Numbered from the stretch's first letter, positions 34,321 to 43,431 are shown. The stretch: DNA of 64,000 nt from Serratia fonticola (GCF_006715025.1 NZ_VFMK01000001.1:4216001-4280000); one strand, 5' to 3'. Notes: a model not told the origin generated them from the letters alone. Numbers and translations: made by a program.

Positions 34321-35238
34321 ATGCGTAATCGTACCCTGGCCGATCTTGATCGGGTTGTGGCACTGGGTGGTGGCCATGGTCTTGGCCGTGTCATGTCAGC
34401 GTTGTCGTCATTGGGTTCTCGTTTGACCGGTATCGTCACGACTACCGATAACGGCGGTTCTACTGGCCGCATCCGCCGCTCCGAAGGAGGTATTGCCTGG
34501 GGTGATACCCGTAATTGCCTCAATCAGCTCATCACTGAACCTAGCGTCGCCTCTGCCATGTTTGAATACCGCTTCAACGGTAACGGGGAGCTGGCAGGAC
34601 ATAACCTGGGTAATCTGATGCTGAAAGCCCTGGATCATCTTAGCGTGCGCCCACTGGATGCGATCAACCTGGTGCGTAGCCTGTTGAAGGTCGACGCGGC
34701 GCTGATCCCGATGTCGGAACAACCGGTAGATCTGATGGCGCATGACCACGAAGGCCACCAGGTTTACGGCGAGGTGAATATCGATCAACTGCTGCATATG
34801 CCGCAAGAGCTGATGCTCTCCCCACCGGTGCATGCCACGCGTGAAGCGGTGGAAGCCATCGCACAAGCCGAGCTGATCCTGATTGGACCTGGGAGTTTCC
34901 TGACCAGCCTGATGCCACTGTTGCTGCTTGAAGATCTGACTCAGGCCTTACGGCGCAGTAGCGCCAATATGGTGTACATCGGCAATCTGGGTCGTGAACT
35001 GAGCGTCGCTGCCGCCGCACTGACGCTGAAAGACAAACTGGCGCTGATGGAAGAGAAGGTCGGACGCAAAATGATTGATGCGGTGATTGTTGGCCCCGCA
35101 GTAGATACCCATGAAATACAGGATCGCATCGTGGTCAAGCAACCGCTGGAAGCCAGCGATATTCCTTACCGCCACGATCGCCGGTTACTGCGCCAGGCAC
35201 TGGATCGGGCGCTAGTGGAACTGGCCGCTCGCGCTTAG
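34321..35238 (+). CDS. yvcK: YvcK/YbhK family gluconeogenesis factor
   Basis: A 305-residue member of the YvcK/CofD-like family (E. coli YbhK). Conserved segments are 'VVALGGGHGLGRVMSALS', 'IVTTTDNGGSTGRIRRSEG', 'GDTRNCLNQLI', 'GHNLGNLMLKAL' and 'LILIGPGSFLTSLMP'. In Bacillus YvcK binds UDP-GlcNAc and supports growth and wall synthesis on gluconeogenic carbon; the enterobacterial role is inferred. The ATG at 34321 (MRNRTLADLD) equals the E. coli start and follows TTAAGGAATTTT. It is divergent from moaA; its stop overlaps the VF530-family gene by 4 bp. Confidence 0.93.
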   Translation: MRNRTLADLDRVVALGGGHGLGRVMSALSSLGSRLTGIVTTTDNGGSTGRIRRSEGGIAWGDTRNCLNQLITEPSVASAMFEYRFNGNGELAGHNLGNLMLKALDHLSVRPLDAINLVRSLLKVDAALIPMSEQPVDLMAHDHEGHQVYGEVNIDQLLHMPQELMLSPPVHATREAVEAIAQAELILIGPGSFLTSLMPLLLLEDLTQALRRSSANMVYIGNLGRELSVAAAALTLKDKLALMEEKVGRKMIDAVIVGPAVDTHEIQDRIVVKQPLEASDIPYRHDRRLLRQALDRALVELAARA

Positions 35239-35480
35239 TCCCTGCCGCGGTGCCAAGGGTTGTCGCTGACAGTACTGATATAAAGATCTTCCACCTGCTT
35301 GCGTGCCCACGGGGTGCGGCGTAAAAATTTGAGGCTGGACTTGATGCTGGGATCGCTACTGAAACAGTTGATGCGGATGCGTTCAGCCAAGCCACTCCAG
35401 CCATAATGCTCCACCAGCTTGTTCAATAACTGTTCAAGCGTGATGCCGTGTAATGGGTCTTTGGACAGGTTTGTACTCAT
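35235..35480 (-). CDS. VF530 family (DUF2132) DNA-binding protein
   Basis: An 81-residue small protein of the VF530/DUF2132 family. The core 'DPLHGITLEQLLNKLVEHYG' and 'CFSSDPSIKSSLKFLRRTPW' followed by 'ARKQVEDLY' is characteristic; a Vibrio member has a DNA-binding-like fold. The cellular role is unknown. The ATG at 35480 is preferred over an upstream codon because it begins MSTNLSKDPLHG, the usual N-terminus. It lies between the uvrB terminator and yvcK. Confidence 0.87.
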   Translation of the reverse strand: MSTNLSKDPLHGITLEQLLNKLVEHYGWSGLAERIRINCFSSDPSIKSSLKFLRRTPWARKQVEDLYISTVSDNPWHRGRD

Positions 35481-35549
35481 GAAGGCGACTCGTCTCAATG
35501 TTCGGGGCGCCTACCTTAATCAGCAAGCCGCTCCACAGCAAGCAAAATT

Positions 35550-35571
35550 GCAGGGGGTATAAGCCCCCCGC
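35550..35571 (-). terminator. uvrB terminator
   Basis: GCGGGGGG/CCCCCTGC stem with a 6-nt loop, followed on the minus strand by AATTTTG, just after the uvrB stop. Confidence 0.75.
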
Positions 35572-35574
35572 TGG

Positions 35575-37587
35575 TTATGACAGTGCAATAAACTGCTCGC
35601 GTAGCTGGTGGATTTCATCACGCACAGCGGCAGCCTGTTCGAACTCCAGATTCTGCGCGTGAGAATACATTTTGCCTTCCAGCTCCTGGATTTTCTGCTC
35701 CAGCGCTTTTGGCGTGAGGTGGCGATATTGCGCCGCACTCTCTGCCGCTTTGCCCTTCCCTTTGTGCTTGCCTCGCGTGCTCGGTTGCCCAAGCTGCAGG
35801 ATATCGGAGATCTTCTTGTTCAACCCCTGGGGGACAATGCCGTGGGCTTCGTTATGCGCTTGCTGTTTGGCACGGCGACGTTCCGTTTCGCCAATCGCCT
35901 TGGCCATGGAGTCGGTGATCCTGTCACCGTACAAGATCGCTTTACCATTGAGGTTACGCGCCGCACGGCCGATGGTCTGGATCAGCGAACGCTCAGAACG
36001 TAGGAACCCTTCTTTGTCCGCGTCCAGAATCGCCACCAGCGACACCTCTGGCATGTCCAGGCCTTCCCTTAACAGGTTGATCCCCACCAACACATCGAAC
36101 TCACCCAGGCGCAAATCACGAATGATCTCGACACGCTCTACCGTATCAATATCCGAATGCAGATAACGCACCCGTTCCCCATGTTCTTCCAGGTATTCCG
36201 TTAAATCTTCTGCCATACGTTTGGTCAGCGTAGTGACCAGAACACGTTCGTTGATGGCGACACGCTTGCGGATTTCGGACAGCAGATCGTCGACCTGAGT
36301 CGTGACCGGACGAACTTCCACTTCCGGATCCAACAGGCCAGTTGGGCGGACAACCTGATCGATAATCTCGCCGCCGGATTTCTCCAGTTCATATTTACCC
36401 GGCGTAGCAGACACATATATGGTCTGCGGTGCCAACGCTTCAAATTCTTCAAAACGCATTGGCCGGTTATCCAGCGCCGAAGGCAGGCGGAAACCATATT
36501 CCACCAGCGTTTCTTTACGCGAACGGTCACCTTTGTACATGCCACCAATCTGTGGAATGGTGACGTGGGATTCATCCACCACCAGTAACCCGTCTGCAGG
36601 CAGGTAGTCGAACAATGTTGGCGGCGGCTCTCCCTCGCCACGGCCAGAGAGATAGCGTGAGTAGTTTTCAATGCCGGAACAGTAACCCAGCTCGTTCATC
36701 ATCTCCAGATCGAACTGGGTGCGCTGTGACAAACGCTGTTCTTCCAGCAGCTTGTTGTTTTCCAGCAGCACTTTACGTCGCTGCGCCAGCTCTACCTTGA
36801 TCTCTTCCATCGCCTGCACAATGCGCTCCCGCGGGGTAACATAGTGAGATTTAGGGTAGATGGTGAAACGCGGCACCGTCTGCGCAATCTGGCCGGTGAG
36901 CGGATCAAACAGTGACAGACGTTCAACTTCTTCGTCGAACAGTTCAACACGCAGCGCCAGTTCATCGGATTCCGCCGGGAAGATGTCGATCACTTCGCCA
37001 CGTACGCGGAAGGTCGCGCGCTGGAACGCCTGATCGTTGCGGGTATATTGCAGCTCTGCCAAACGGCGCAGGATCGAACGCTGATCGATAATCATGCCCT
37101 TGGTCAGGTGCAGCATCATTTTCAGGTAAAGATCCGGATCGCCCAGGCCGTAGATTGCGGAAACCGATGCCACGACCACCACATCACGCCGCTCCAGCAA
37201 TGCCTTGGTCGCTGACAGGCGCATCTGTTCGATGTGTTCGTTTACCGACGCGTCCTTCTCGATAAAAGTATCAGAGCTGGGTACATAGGCTTCTGGCTGG
37301 TAATAGTCGTAGTAGGAGACAAAGTATTCGACCGCATTCTCAGGGAAGAACTCTTTCATCTCACCATAGAGCTGCGCTGCCAGCGTCTTGTTCGGTGCCA
37401 GCACCATGGTTGGCCGGTTGAGGTCGGCGATCACATTCGCGATCGTAAAGGTCTTGCCTGAACCGGTTACCCCCAGCAACGTCTGATGTGCCAAGCCGTC
37501 TTCCAGCCCTTCTTCCAACTTGCGGATAGCTTCTGGCTGATCGCCAGCCGGTTTGAACTCTGAGTGCAGTTTGAAAAGTTTGCTCAT
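35575..37587 (-). CDS. uvrB: Excinuclease ABC subunit B
   Basis: A 670-residue DNA damage-recognition helicase of nucleotide excision repair. Walker A is 'GVTGSGKT' (about 39-46), the beta-hairpin that inserts in DNA is around 'SYYDYYQPEAYVPSSDTFIE', the DEAD-like box is 'LLVVDESH', motif VI is 'QTIGRAARN', and the C-terminal UVR domain for UvrC/UvrA contact is 'KALEQKIQELEGKMYSHAQN' onward. The start (37587) follows AAGGGGAT. A LexA-type box lies 160 bp upstream, as expected for an SOS gene. Confidence 0.96.
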   Translation of the reverse strand: MSKLFKLHSEFKPAGDQPEAIRKLEEGLEDGLAHQTLLGVTGSGKTFTIANVIADLNRPTMVLAPNKTLAAQLYGEMKEFFPENAVEYFVSYYDYYQPEAYVPSSDTFIEKDASVNEHIEQMRLSATKALLERRDVVVVASVSAIYGLGDPDLYLKMMLHLTKGMIIDQRSILRRLAELQYTRNDQAFQRATFRVRGEVIDIFPAESDELALRVELFDEEVERLSLFDPLTGQIAQTVPRFTIYPKSHYVTPRERIVQAMEEIKVELAQRRKVLLENNKLLEEQRLSQRTQFDLEMMNELGYCSGIENYSRYLSGRGEGEPPPTLFDYLPADGLLVVDESHVTIPQIGGMYKGDRSRKETLVEYGFRLPSALDNRPMRFEEFEALAPQTIYVSATPGKYELEKSGGEIIDQVVRPTGLLDPEVEVRPVTTQVDDLLSEIRKRVAINERVLVTTLTKRMAEDLTEYLEEHGERVRYLHSDIDTVERVEIIRDLRLGEFDVLVGINLLREGLDMPEVSLVAILDADKEGFLRSERSLIQTIGRAARNLNGKAILYGDRITDSMAKAIGETERRRAKQQAHNEAHGIVPQGLNKKISDILQLGQPSTRGKHKGKGKAAESAAQYRHLTPKALEQKIQELEGKMYSHAQNLEFEQAAAVRDEIHQLREQFIALS

Positions 37588-37747
37588 ATCCCCTTCATCT
37601 TTCATTGTGCAGCTTAGGCGGTAAGGAAAAGGACTCCTCCTCGCAGTGACTGGGATGACACGAATCGGTCTGTGACAGATTTGAACGCTGCCGGAAGCAG
37701 CCCCTAATTATGGAAAGCGCTGAGGATTTCCGCCAGCATCTATGATA

Positions 37748-37763
37748 CTGGATATAAAACCAG
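37748..37763. promoter_or_regulatory. LexA (SOS) box upstream of uvrB
   Basis: CTGGATATAAAACCAG has the CTG-N10-CAG core of LexA boxes; on the uvrB strand it reads CTGGTTTTATATCCAG, very like the E. coli uvrB operator. Confidence 0.8.
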
Positions 37764-38852
37764 CTTCAAGCAGATTTATGATGTCTGACTGCGCCTCTTC
37801 ATCACACAAGAACACCCGTGATGCGCTTTTAGCACTGCGACAACCGGTGGGGCAATGGCAAGACTTCGCCTAACGTTCATTTGCAGGGCACAAGTGCACC
37901 GCCAAGGTTACATCACCATGACATTTTTATTGTCAACCATCATCTTATCCCCAGATTCTGTCACAAATTAACTTTTTGATAGCACATTGACGAAAAACCA
38001 CTCGCAGAACACCTAACGACAACAGGCTTGCTTGATTTTAAATAACTTATTGATATTTATTGCTTTTATTAAAAAGACGAGAATGCGGGCAATAGAGTCA
38101 CAACCCGCGCCCGCTCTCTGTTTAGGACGCTTTTCTAAGTATAATGCACAAGGTTATCCACAGGAATAGTGGATAACTCACATCACCCCATGGGGGGCGG
38201 GAGTTACGGAAAGAACGCTTTTCACCTCAAAATGCCACTGAAACCGTTTTTTTAGTTATTTTTTGACAATTTTTTTGCTTTGGTTATGACGATTAATACT
38301 AAAAGAGGTGATTGCCAAAATGATGTGACGGTCTTTATTGGCGCTTGCCAAGCCTGTTGCGGCAACAATGCTCAAGGCTTGCACCATTTGCTTCCCTCAC
38401 AGCACCATAACAGTGCAAAAAAGCCTCAGGTTAACTTCTCGTTTTTCTTGTACCCAGTGCCCAGCGTGAGCTACGGCCGCCCGAAAGCGTTAACAAAACA
38501 ATAACAGTTCCAACTTTTCCGTTGCGCAAAAGACCTTGGCCTGGGATTTGCAAGACAGTTTTACATAAGGGTTACTGCGACTATTTTGGCAGAAACCGCT
38601 ATTGAAAATCCTCGGCCATCTTCTGGGAATAAGCGACTAAAAACACAATAGCCCCCACAGTTGAACGATAACCTCAATTTTTAACGATAAAGATGACTGT
38701 TAGCCAAAACCTGTATCCCCTCATCCAGCGTATCAGGTCGGCATTTTATTCTGGACGACGCCACACTCGGGAAAACGCTGATGCTTTCAGCAGGAGAACG
38801 GCAGTGGAACACCTTATCCATGCGTGAAACCCGTCTTTGAGGAGAATGCCAA
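37764..38852. other. 1.1-kb intergenic region upstream of uvrB
   Basis: No supportable gene. It holds the DnaA-box pair at 38153-38177, a further TTATCCCCA near 37945, AT-rich tracts (38025-38080, 38240-38300) and a TATAAT element (38140-38145) on the + strand next to the DnaA boxes. The last 100 bp before the urtE-like gene could be residual coding sequence but match nothing I recognise. Confidence 0.45.
38153..38177. promoter_or_regulatory. Inverted pair of DnaA boxes
   Basis: GTTATCCAC-AGGAATA-GTGGATAAC is a perfect 9-bp inverted repeat. The left arm reads TTATCCACA, the consensus strong DnaA box; the right arm is the same box inverted with one change. It is 566 bp upstream of uvrB; in E. 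coli a DnaA-binding site in the distal uvrB promoter region has been described. Confidence 0.7.
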
Positions 38853-39563
38853 ATGCTAAGCTTACGTGCGGTGAATCAATATTATGGGCAGAATCATACA
38901 CTGTGGGACCTGAGCCTTGAGCTGCCACGTGGGCAGTGTACCCTGTTGCTTGGCCGTAATGGAGTAGGCAAGACCACGCTGGTCAATTGTATTATGGGAC
39001 ATCTGCCGATCGTCAGCGGCAGCATGATCTGGCAACCAATAGATGAACCTCCACAGAATCTGCTACAGCAACCGGTGGAAAACCGTGCGTTGCTGGGAAT
39101 TGGTTACGTGCCCCAAGGGCGGCAGATCTTTTCCCAACTGAGCGTAGAAGAGAATCTGCAGGTGGCTCTCCTGGCTGGAAAAGATAAAACCCGGCGTATT
39201 CCCCCCATTATTTATCACCTGTTCCCTCATCTTCAGGCAATGCGCTGGCGTCGCGCGGGTGATTTATGCGAGGGTGAACAACAGCAACTGGCGATAAGCC
39301 GAGCGCTGGTACTGGAACCAGAACTGCTGATCCTTGATGAGCCGACCGCAGGTATCCCTCCCTCACTGGTGACAGAGCTTGGTCACGTTATCCATAAACT
39401 GAACCGTGAACTGGGGATGACTATTCTGCTGGTAGAACACAAACTGCCCTTCGCACGCCAGCTGGCAGATCGCTTCTGCCTGATGGATAAAGGCCGTAAC
39501 GTGGCAGATGGTTTATTGGAGGAGTTGGATGAAACGTTGATTAAAGCCTATCTGGCGGTATAA
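38853..39563 (+). CDS. Orphan ABC transporter ATPase, UrtE/LivF-like, altered signature motif
   Basis: A 236-residue ABC ATPase most like UrtE, the second ATPase of urea importers (LivF subfamily). Walker A is 'GRNGVGKTT' (34-42), the Q-loop is 'GYVPQGRQIF', Walker B 'ELLILDEPTAGIPP' is intact and the H-loop His is in 'LLVEHKLPFA'. The signature motif, normally LSGGQ, is 'LCEGE' (138-142), changing Ser, Gly and Gln. No permease, binding protein, urtABCD or urease gene is in the window. GAGGAGAATGCCAA precedes the ATG. It may be a relic whose ATPase is impaired, or an ATPase shared with a distant transporter. Confidence 0.75.
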   Translation: MLSLRAVNQYYGQNHTLWDLSLELPRGQCTLLLGRNGVGKTTLVNCIMGHLPIVSGSMIWQPIDEPPQNLLQQPVENRALLGIGYVPQGRQIFSQLSVEENLQVALLAGKDKTRRIPPIIYHLFPHLQAMRWRRAGDLCEGEQQQLAISRALVLEPELLILDEPTAGIPPSLVTELGHVIHKLNRELGMTILLVEHKLPFARQLADRFCLMDKGRNVADGLLEELDETLIKAYLAV

Positions 39564-39619
39564 ATAACGCGTCCCATCAGGGAACTGCAGTGGTTAATGG
39601 CAATGTGTTTTTTTACTTC

Positions 39620-39670
39620 GCGCACCGAGGGGGCTCTGGTGACTTACGCCACGAGGCCCCCTCGGTGCGC
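39620..39670. repeat. Perfect 15-bp inverted repeat between urtE-like gene and bioD
   Basis: GCGCACCGAGGGGGC and GCCCCCTCGGTGCGC flank a 21-nt loop. It lies between convergent genes, so bidirectional termination is possible, but neither side carries a downstream T-run; the T-run is on the wrong side for a standard terminator. Confidence 0.7.
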
Positions 39671-39727
39671 TATCCTTAATGAGCGTCCTTTGTCACCCCG
39701 TCTGAACGCCCTCTTCGCCCCGTTGAC

Positions 39728-40408
39728 TCAACACCTCAGCAGGGATAAATCCAGATATTGCCCCAACCGCTGTTGCTCTATCTGCGGCAGATAGGGGATC
39801 TCACCTAGCAAGGGAGCTGACAAGCTGCGGCAAAGCGTGGCCAGATATTCCTGATGGCGTCGGCCAGGTTCGCTAATGTCATTGGCTATCCAACCCGCCA
39901 GGGTCAACCCTGCCTGCTGCACGGCTTGAGCTGTCAGTAACGCATGGTTGATGCATCCCAGCTTAATCCCGACCACCAGGATCACCGGTAACTGTTCCTG
40001 CTGTACCCAATCGGCAAAAGTGTGCTGCTCGCTGAGAGGGGTAAACCAGCCTCCTGCCCCTTCTACCAGCAGCCAGTCGGCTTGTTGCTCAAGGTGGCGT
40101 AAACCGCTGGAAAGCTGCGCCAGAGAGATAGGCCGCCCTTCAGCCTGACTGACAATATGCGGCGAGGTCGGTTCGGCAAAGGTGTAAGGATTCACTACGG
40201 CGTAATCCAGCGCCACGCTACTGTTCCTCTGCAAAGCCAACGCATCACTGTTGCGCAATCCATCAGGGGTCATCTCACTGCCTGAAGCTACCGGTTTGTA
40301 CCCTACGCAGCGCCATCCTGCCGCGCTGGCGGCCTGCAGCAAGGCACTGCTGGCCACGGTTTTCCCCACTTCGGTGTCGGTGCCAGTGACAAACCAGCGT
40401 TTAATCAC
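39728..40408 (-). CDS. bioD: Dethiobiotin synthetase BioD
   Basis: A 226-residue ATP-dependent carboxylase that closes the ureido ring of dethiobiotin from DAPA and CO2. The P-loop is 'VTGTDTEVGKTVASSAL' at the N-terminus, 'GYKPVASGSE' carries the substrate Lys, and 'LLVEGAGGWFTPLSEQHT' is the conserved middle motif. Its start overlaps the end of bioC by 8 bp. It is the last gene of bioBFCD. Confidence 0.95.
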   Translation of the reverse strand: MIKRWFVTGTDTEVGKTVASSALLQAASAAGWRCVGYKPVASGSEMTPDGLRNSDALALQRNSSVALDYAVVNPYTFAEPTSPHIVSQAEGRPISLAQLSSGLRHLEQQADWLLVEGAGGWFTPLSEQHTFADWVQQEQLPVILVVGIKLGCINHALLTAQAVQQAGLTLAGWIANDISEPGRRHQEYLATLCRSLSAPLLGEIPYLPQIEQQRLGQYLDLSLLRC

Positions 40409-41168
40409 GATAAATTACTCCATAAACCAGATGATAACTGAGTGGAAACCGCCCATTTCGGCAAGGATAGGCAGCCTGCAACGCGTTCAAGCGCTGGCGG
40501 GAGAGTAACCCTGCCTCGCGCCCCTGATGCAGGTGTGTGGCACCGATCCCTTTTAACGAACGCATCAGCGTCATCACATCCGGGTAATCAAGGGTTTGCC
40601 AAATCGCCTCAAGCTGGTGCCGATAGGGCTGACAAATGTCTGCGATCTGTGCGGGCGGCAGGAAATTATTAATATGACGCTCGCCATCCACCTGCTGCCA
40701 GGCATCACCTAATTCATACAGTGCCCCCTGGGCCAGAGTGGAAAAAAGGATCAGGCCACCAGGGCGAGTAACCCGATACAATTCCGCCAGCGCACGGGGT
40801 AAATCGCTGCACCATTGCACCACCAGGCTGCTGAAACAGATGTCTACCGAGCCAGAAGGCAAAGGGATGTGCTCAATATCGCCCAACAGATAGTGATCTG
40901 CCGCCTGCTGCTGGCGGGCAAATGCCAGCATGCCGGGAGCCAGATCAAGCGCGGTAACCTTTTTACCCCGTTCGCGCCAACGACGGCTGAAATAGCCGGT
41001 GCCACAACCTGCATCCAGCAAAACCTCACCAGGGTGGTTCTCCCCCATCCCCAGTAAGCGTTCACCAACTTCTCGCTGCAACAACGCTGCGGCATCATAG
41101 CTCGCGGCGGCACGACTGAAGGCCGAGGCGACCGCCTGCTTGTTCACCGCATCAAAGGCAGATGTCAT
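40401..41168 (-). CDS. bioC: Malonyl-ACP O-methyltransferase BioC
   Basis: A 255-residue SAM-dependent methyltransferase that methylates malonyl-ACP to start pimelate-moiety synthesis. The SAM motif is 'VLLDAGCGTGYFSRRWRERG', followed by 'VTALDLAPGMLAFAR' and 'DICFSSLVVQWCSDLPRAL'. It overlaps bioF by 17 bp and bioD by 8 bp. The partner esterase bioH is not in the window. Confidence 0.94.
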   Translation of the reverse strand: MTSAFDAVNKQAVASAFSRAAASYDAAALLQREVGERLLGMGENHPGEVLLDAGCGTGYFSRRWRERGKKVTALDLAPGMLAFARQQQAADHYLLGDIEHIPLPSGSVDICFSSLVVQWCSDLPRALAELYRVTRPGGLILFSTLAQGALYELGDAWQQVDGERHINNFLPPAQIADICQPYRHQLEAIWQTLDYPDVMTLMRSLKGIGATHLHQGREAGLLSRQRLNALQAAYPCRNGRFPLSYHLVYGVIYRD

Positions 41169-42303
41169 GCAACACCTCCAACAAACGTGCTATATCCTGT
41201 GGTTGATGTGCCGCCGTAAGCGTAATGCGTAACCGAGCCCCTCCGGGTGGTACCGTCGGTGGACGGATAGCGCTGACCCACAGCCCCTGCTCACGCAGAC
41301 GCTGTGCTAAATCAAGCGCTTGCTGATTATCCCCAACCAGTAGCGGTTGGATGGCGGTATCTGAGTCAGTTAACGTCAACGGCAGGCTGGCCACTCCTGC
41401 GCGGAACTGCTGGATATGATTTTGCAATTGACGACGTAACTCATCCCCTTGCTGGATACAACGAAGCGCCTCTTGCAAGGCACAGGCCTGGGCTGGCGGC
41501 ATGGCCGTGCTGTAAATCAGATGGCGGGCAAATTGCAGCAGGTATTCCGCCAGGGAGTGATCGCACAATATGGCGGCACCGCTGACACCAAAGGCCTTAC
41601 CAAAGGTCACCACCAGCACTTCCGGATGTACTCCTTGCTGCCAGCAACTGCCGCGCCCCTCCTCGCCACGCACGCCAATGCCGTGTGCGTCGTCCACCAT
41701 CAGCCAGGCCCCCGCCTGTTGTGTCAACCGGTGCAGTTCAGCCAATGGCGCACTGTCGCCATCCATGCTGAAGACGCCTTCGGTGATCGCCAGTTGCTGG
41801 CCTACGCATTTCTTTTGTAGCAACGCAGCCAATGCCTGCGGTTGATTGTGACGAAAACGCCGCAGTTGTGCCGGTGAGTGAGTGGCCGCTTCCACCAGTG
41901 ACGCATGGCTGAGCTTATCTGCCAGGATGCGATCGTCAGCCTGCATTAAGGCGGCCAAGAGTGCCTGATTGGCCGCATAGCCAGAAATAAACAGCAGCGC
42001 ACGCGGGTAACCCAGCCAATCAGCCAGTTGTTGTTCCAGCTCATGGTGAGCATGACAGAAACCAGTGACGTGGCCTGAGCCACCGCTCCCTACGCCGTAA
42101 CGCTCCGCTCCCTGTTGCCAGGCAGCGATCACCTCTGGATGCTGGCTGAGCCCCAGATAGTCATTACCGGAAAAGTTGAGATAGCGTTGGCCGTTGAGTT
42201 GCAGATGGCGGCCATTGCCGCCCTGATTCACCTGCCGTTGACGATAGGCTGCTGCTTGTTGCCGCTCTTCCAGCGCCAGTTCGATACGTTGCTGCCAGCT
42301 CAT
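41152..42303 (-). CDS. bioF: 8-amino-7-oxononanoate synthase BioF
   Basis: A 383-residue PLP enzyme condensing pimeloyl thioester with L-alanine. Features are 'FSGNDYLGLSQHPEVIAAWQ', 'GSGGSGHVTGFCHAHHELE', 'MVDDAHGIGVRGEEGRG' (PLP ring Asp) and the Schiff-base Lys in 'VTFGKAFGVSGA'. Its ATG overlaps the bioB stop (TAATG on the minus strand), and its end overlaps bioC by 17 bp. Confidence 0.95.
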   Translation of the reverse strand: MSWQQRIELALEERQQAAAYRQRQVNQGGNGRHLQLNGQRYLNFSGNDYLGLSQHPEVIAAWQQGAERYGVGSGGSGHVTGFCHAHHELEQQLADWLGYPRALLFISGYAANQALLAALMQADDRILADKLSHASLVEAATHSPAQLRRFRHNQPQALAALLQKKCVGQQLAITEGVFSMDGDSAPLAELHRLTQQAGAWLMVDDAHGIGVRGEEGRGSCWQQGVHPEVLVVTFGKAFGVSGAAILCDHSLAEYLLQFARHLIYSTAMPPAQACALQEALRCIQQGDELRRQLQNHIQQFRAGVASLPLTLTDSDTAIQPLLVGDNQQALDLAQRLREQGLWVSAIRPPTVPPGGARLRITLTAAHQPQDIARLLEVLHDICL

Positions 42304-43340
42304 TACAGCGCCGCGTTGTAAAATTCAGCGGTGTCGGCATGCAACAGTTGCTCGGTCAATACCTGCTGTTGCTGGTTATCACCCCGTTCGGTGGCGGTTT
42401 GTTGCGGGTTCAACCCCAGCTTGCGGAACAGTTGCATATCCTTGTCTTCTTCCGGGTTTGGCGTAGTCAGCAACTTGCAACCATAGAAGATGGAGTTGGC
42501 CCCCGCCATAAAGCACATGGCCTGGGTCTGCTCGCTCATCTGCTCACGACCGGCTGATAAACGAACATAGGAGGTCGGCATCATGATGCGGGCAATAGCG
42601 ATAGTGCGGATAAAATCGAACGGATCCACGTCATCATTATCAGCCAGCGGTGTCCCCTTCACTTTTACCAACATGTTGATCGGCACACTCTCTGGGGGTT
42701 TGGGCAGATTGGCCAGTTGCACTAACAGCCCGGCACGGTCACGCACCGTTTCACCCAGCCCGACAATCCCGCCGGAACAAACCTTGATCCCTGCGTTACG
42801 CACTTTATCTAAAGTATCCAGACGCTCCTGATAGCTGCGGGTAGTGATAATGTTGCCGTAGAATTCTGGCGAGGTATCCAGGTTATGGTTGTAATAGTCC
42901 AACCCGGCTTCGGCCAGACGTTCTGCCTGGTTACCGTCCAGCGTGCCCAGCGTCATGCAGGTTTCCATGCCCATGGCTTTGACGCCCTGCACCATCTGCT
43001 GCAGATAAGGCATATCGCGCTCGTGTGGGTTCTTCCAGGCAGCGCCCATACAGAACCGGGTTGAGCCCGCCGCTTTGGCCTTACGTGCAGATTCCAATAC
43101 CTGTTCCACCTGCATCAACCGTTCAGCTTCCAGGCCGGTTTTATAACGCGAGCTTTGCGGACAGTATTTGCAATCTTCCGGACACGCCCCTGTCTTGATC
43201 GACAGTAACGTGCTGACTTGCACCTGCTTCGGGTCAAAATGCTGACGGTGAACACTTTGCGCCTCGAACAACAGTTCGAGCAACGGTTTATCAAACAGGG
43301 CCTGGGCTTGCCCCACTGTCCAGTGAATGCGATCGGCCAT
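42303..43340 (-). CDS. bioB: Biotin synthase BioB
   Basis: A 345-residue radical SAM enzyme inserting sulfur into dethiobiotin. The SAM cluster motif Cys-x3-Cys-x2-Cys is 'GACPEDCKYCPQSS'; 'RFCMGAAWKNPHERDMPYL' and 'YNHNLDTSPEFYG' carry residues around the second [2Fe-2S] cluster, whose Arg lies in 'VRLSAGRE'. The start (43340, MADRIHWTV) fits the family; the frame continues upstream into the operator and is not coding. First gene of bioBFCD, divergent from bioA. Confidence 0.95.
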   Translation of the reverse strand: MADRIHWTVGQAQALFDKPLLELLFEAQSVHRQHFDPKQVQVSTLLSIKTGACPEDCKYCPQSSRYKTGLEAERLMQVEQVLESARKAKAAGSTRFCMGAAWKNPHERDMPYLQQMVQGVKAMGMETCMTLGTLDGNQAERLAEAGLDYYNHNLDTSPEFYGNIITTRSYQERLDTLDKVRNAGIKVCSGGIVGLGETVRDRAGLLVQLANLPKPPESVPINMLVKVKGTPLADNDDVDPFDFIRTIAIARIMMPTSYVRLSAGREQMSEQTQAMCFMAGANSIFYGCKLLTTPNPEEDKDMQLFRKLGLNPQQTATERGDNQQQQVLTEQLLHADTAEFYNAAL

Positions 43341-43396
43341 TGACGGCGTCTCCAAAAGTGAAAAAAGTCTCGTCAGTGTAAATATTGCGGATATAC

Positions 43397-43428
43397 TGTC
43401 AACCATTCTATTAAATTTTGGTTTACGA
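43397..43428. promoter_or_regulatory. BirA (biotin repressor) operator
   Basis: TGTCAACC and GGTTTACGA, 15 bp apart, in the 91-bp bioB-bioA divergent gap, correspond to the TTGTAAACC/GGTTTACAA BirA site. The left arm has one mismatch in the core; the right arm differs at its end. Confidence 0.8.
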
Positions 43429-43431
43429 TTA

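Noticed and set aside
38153..38177. Replication origin suggested by paired DnaA boxes
   Set aside because: Only two good boxes, no AT-rich repeats with GATC clusters and no dnaA, mnmG or mioC nearby; a regulatory DnaA site fits better.
38280..38504. 74-codon + strand ORF upstream of the urtE-like gene
   Set aside because: No Shine-Dalgarno, unusual composition and no homology recognised; probably chance in an intergenic region.
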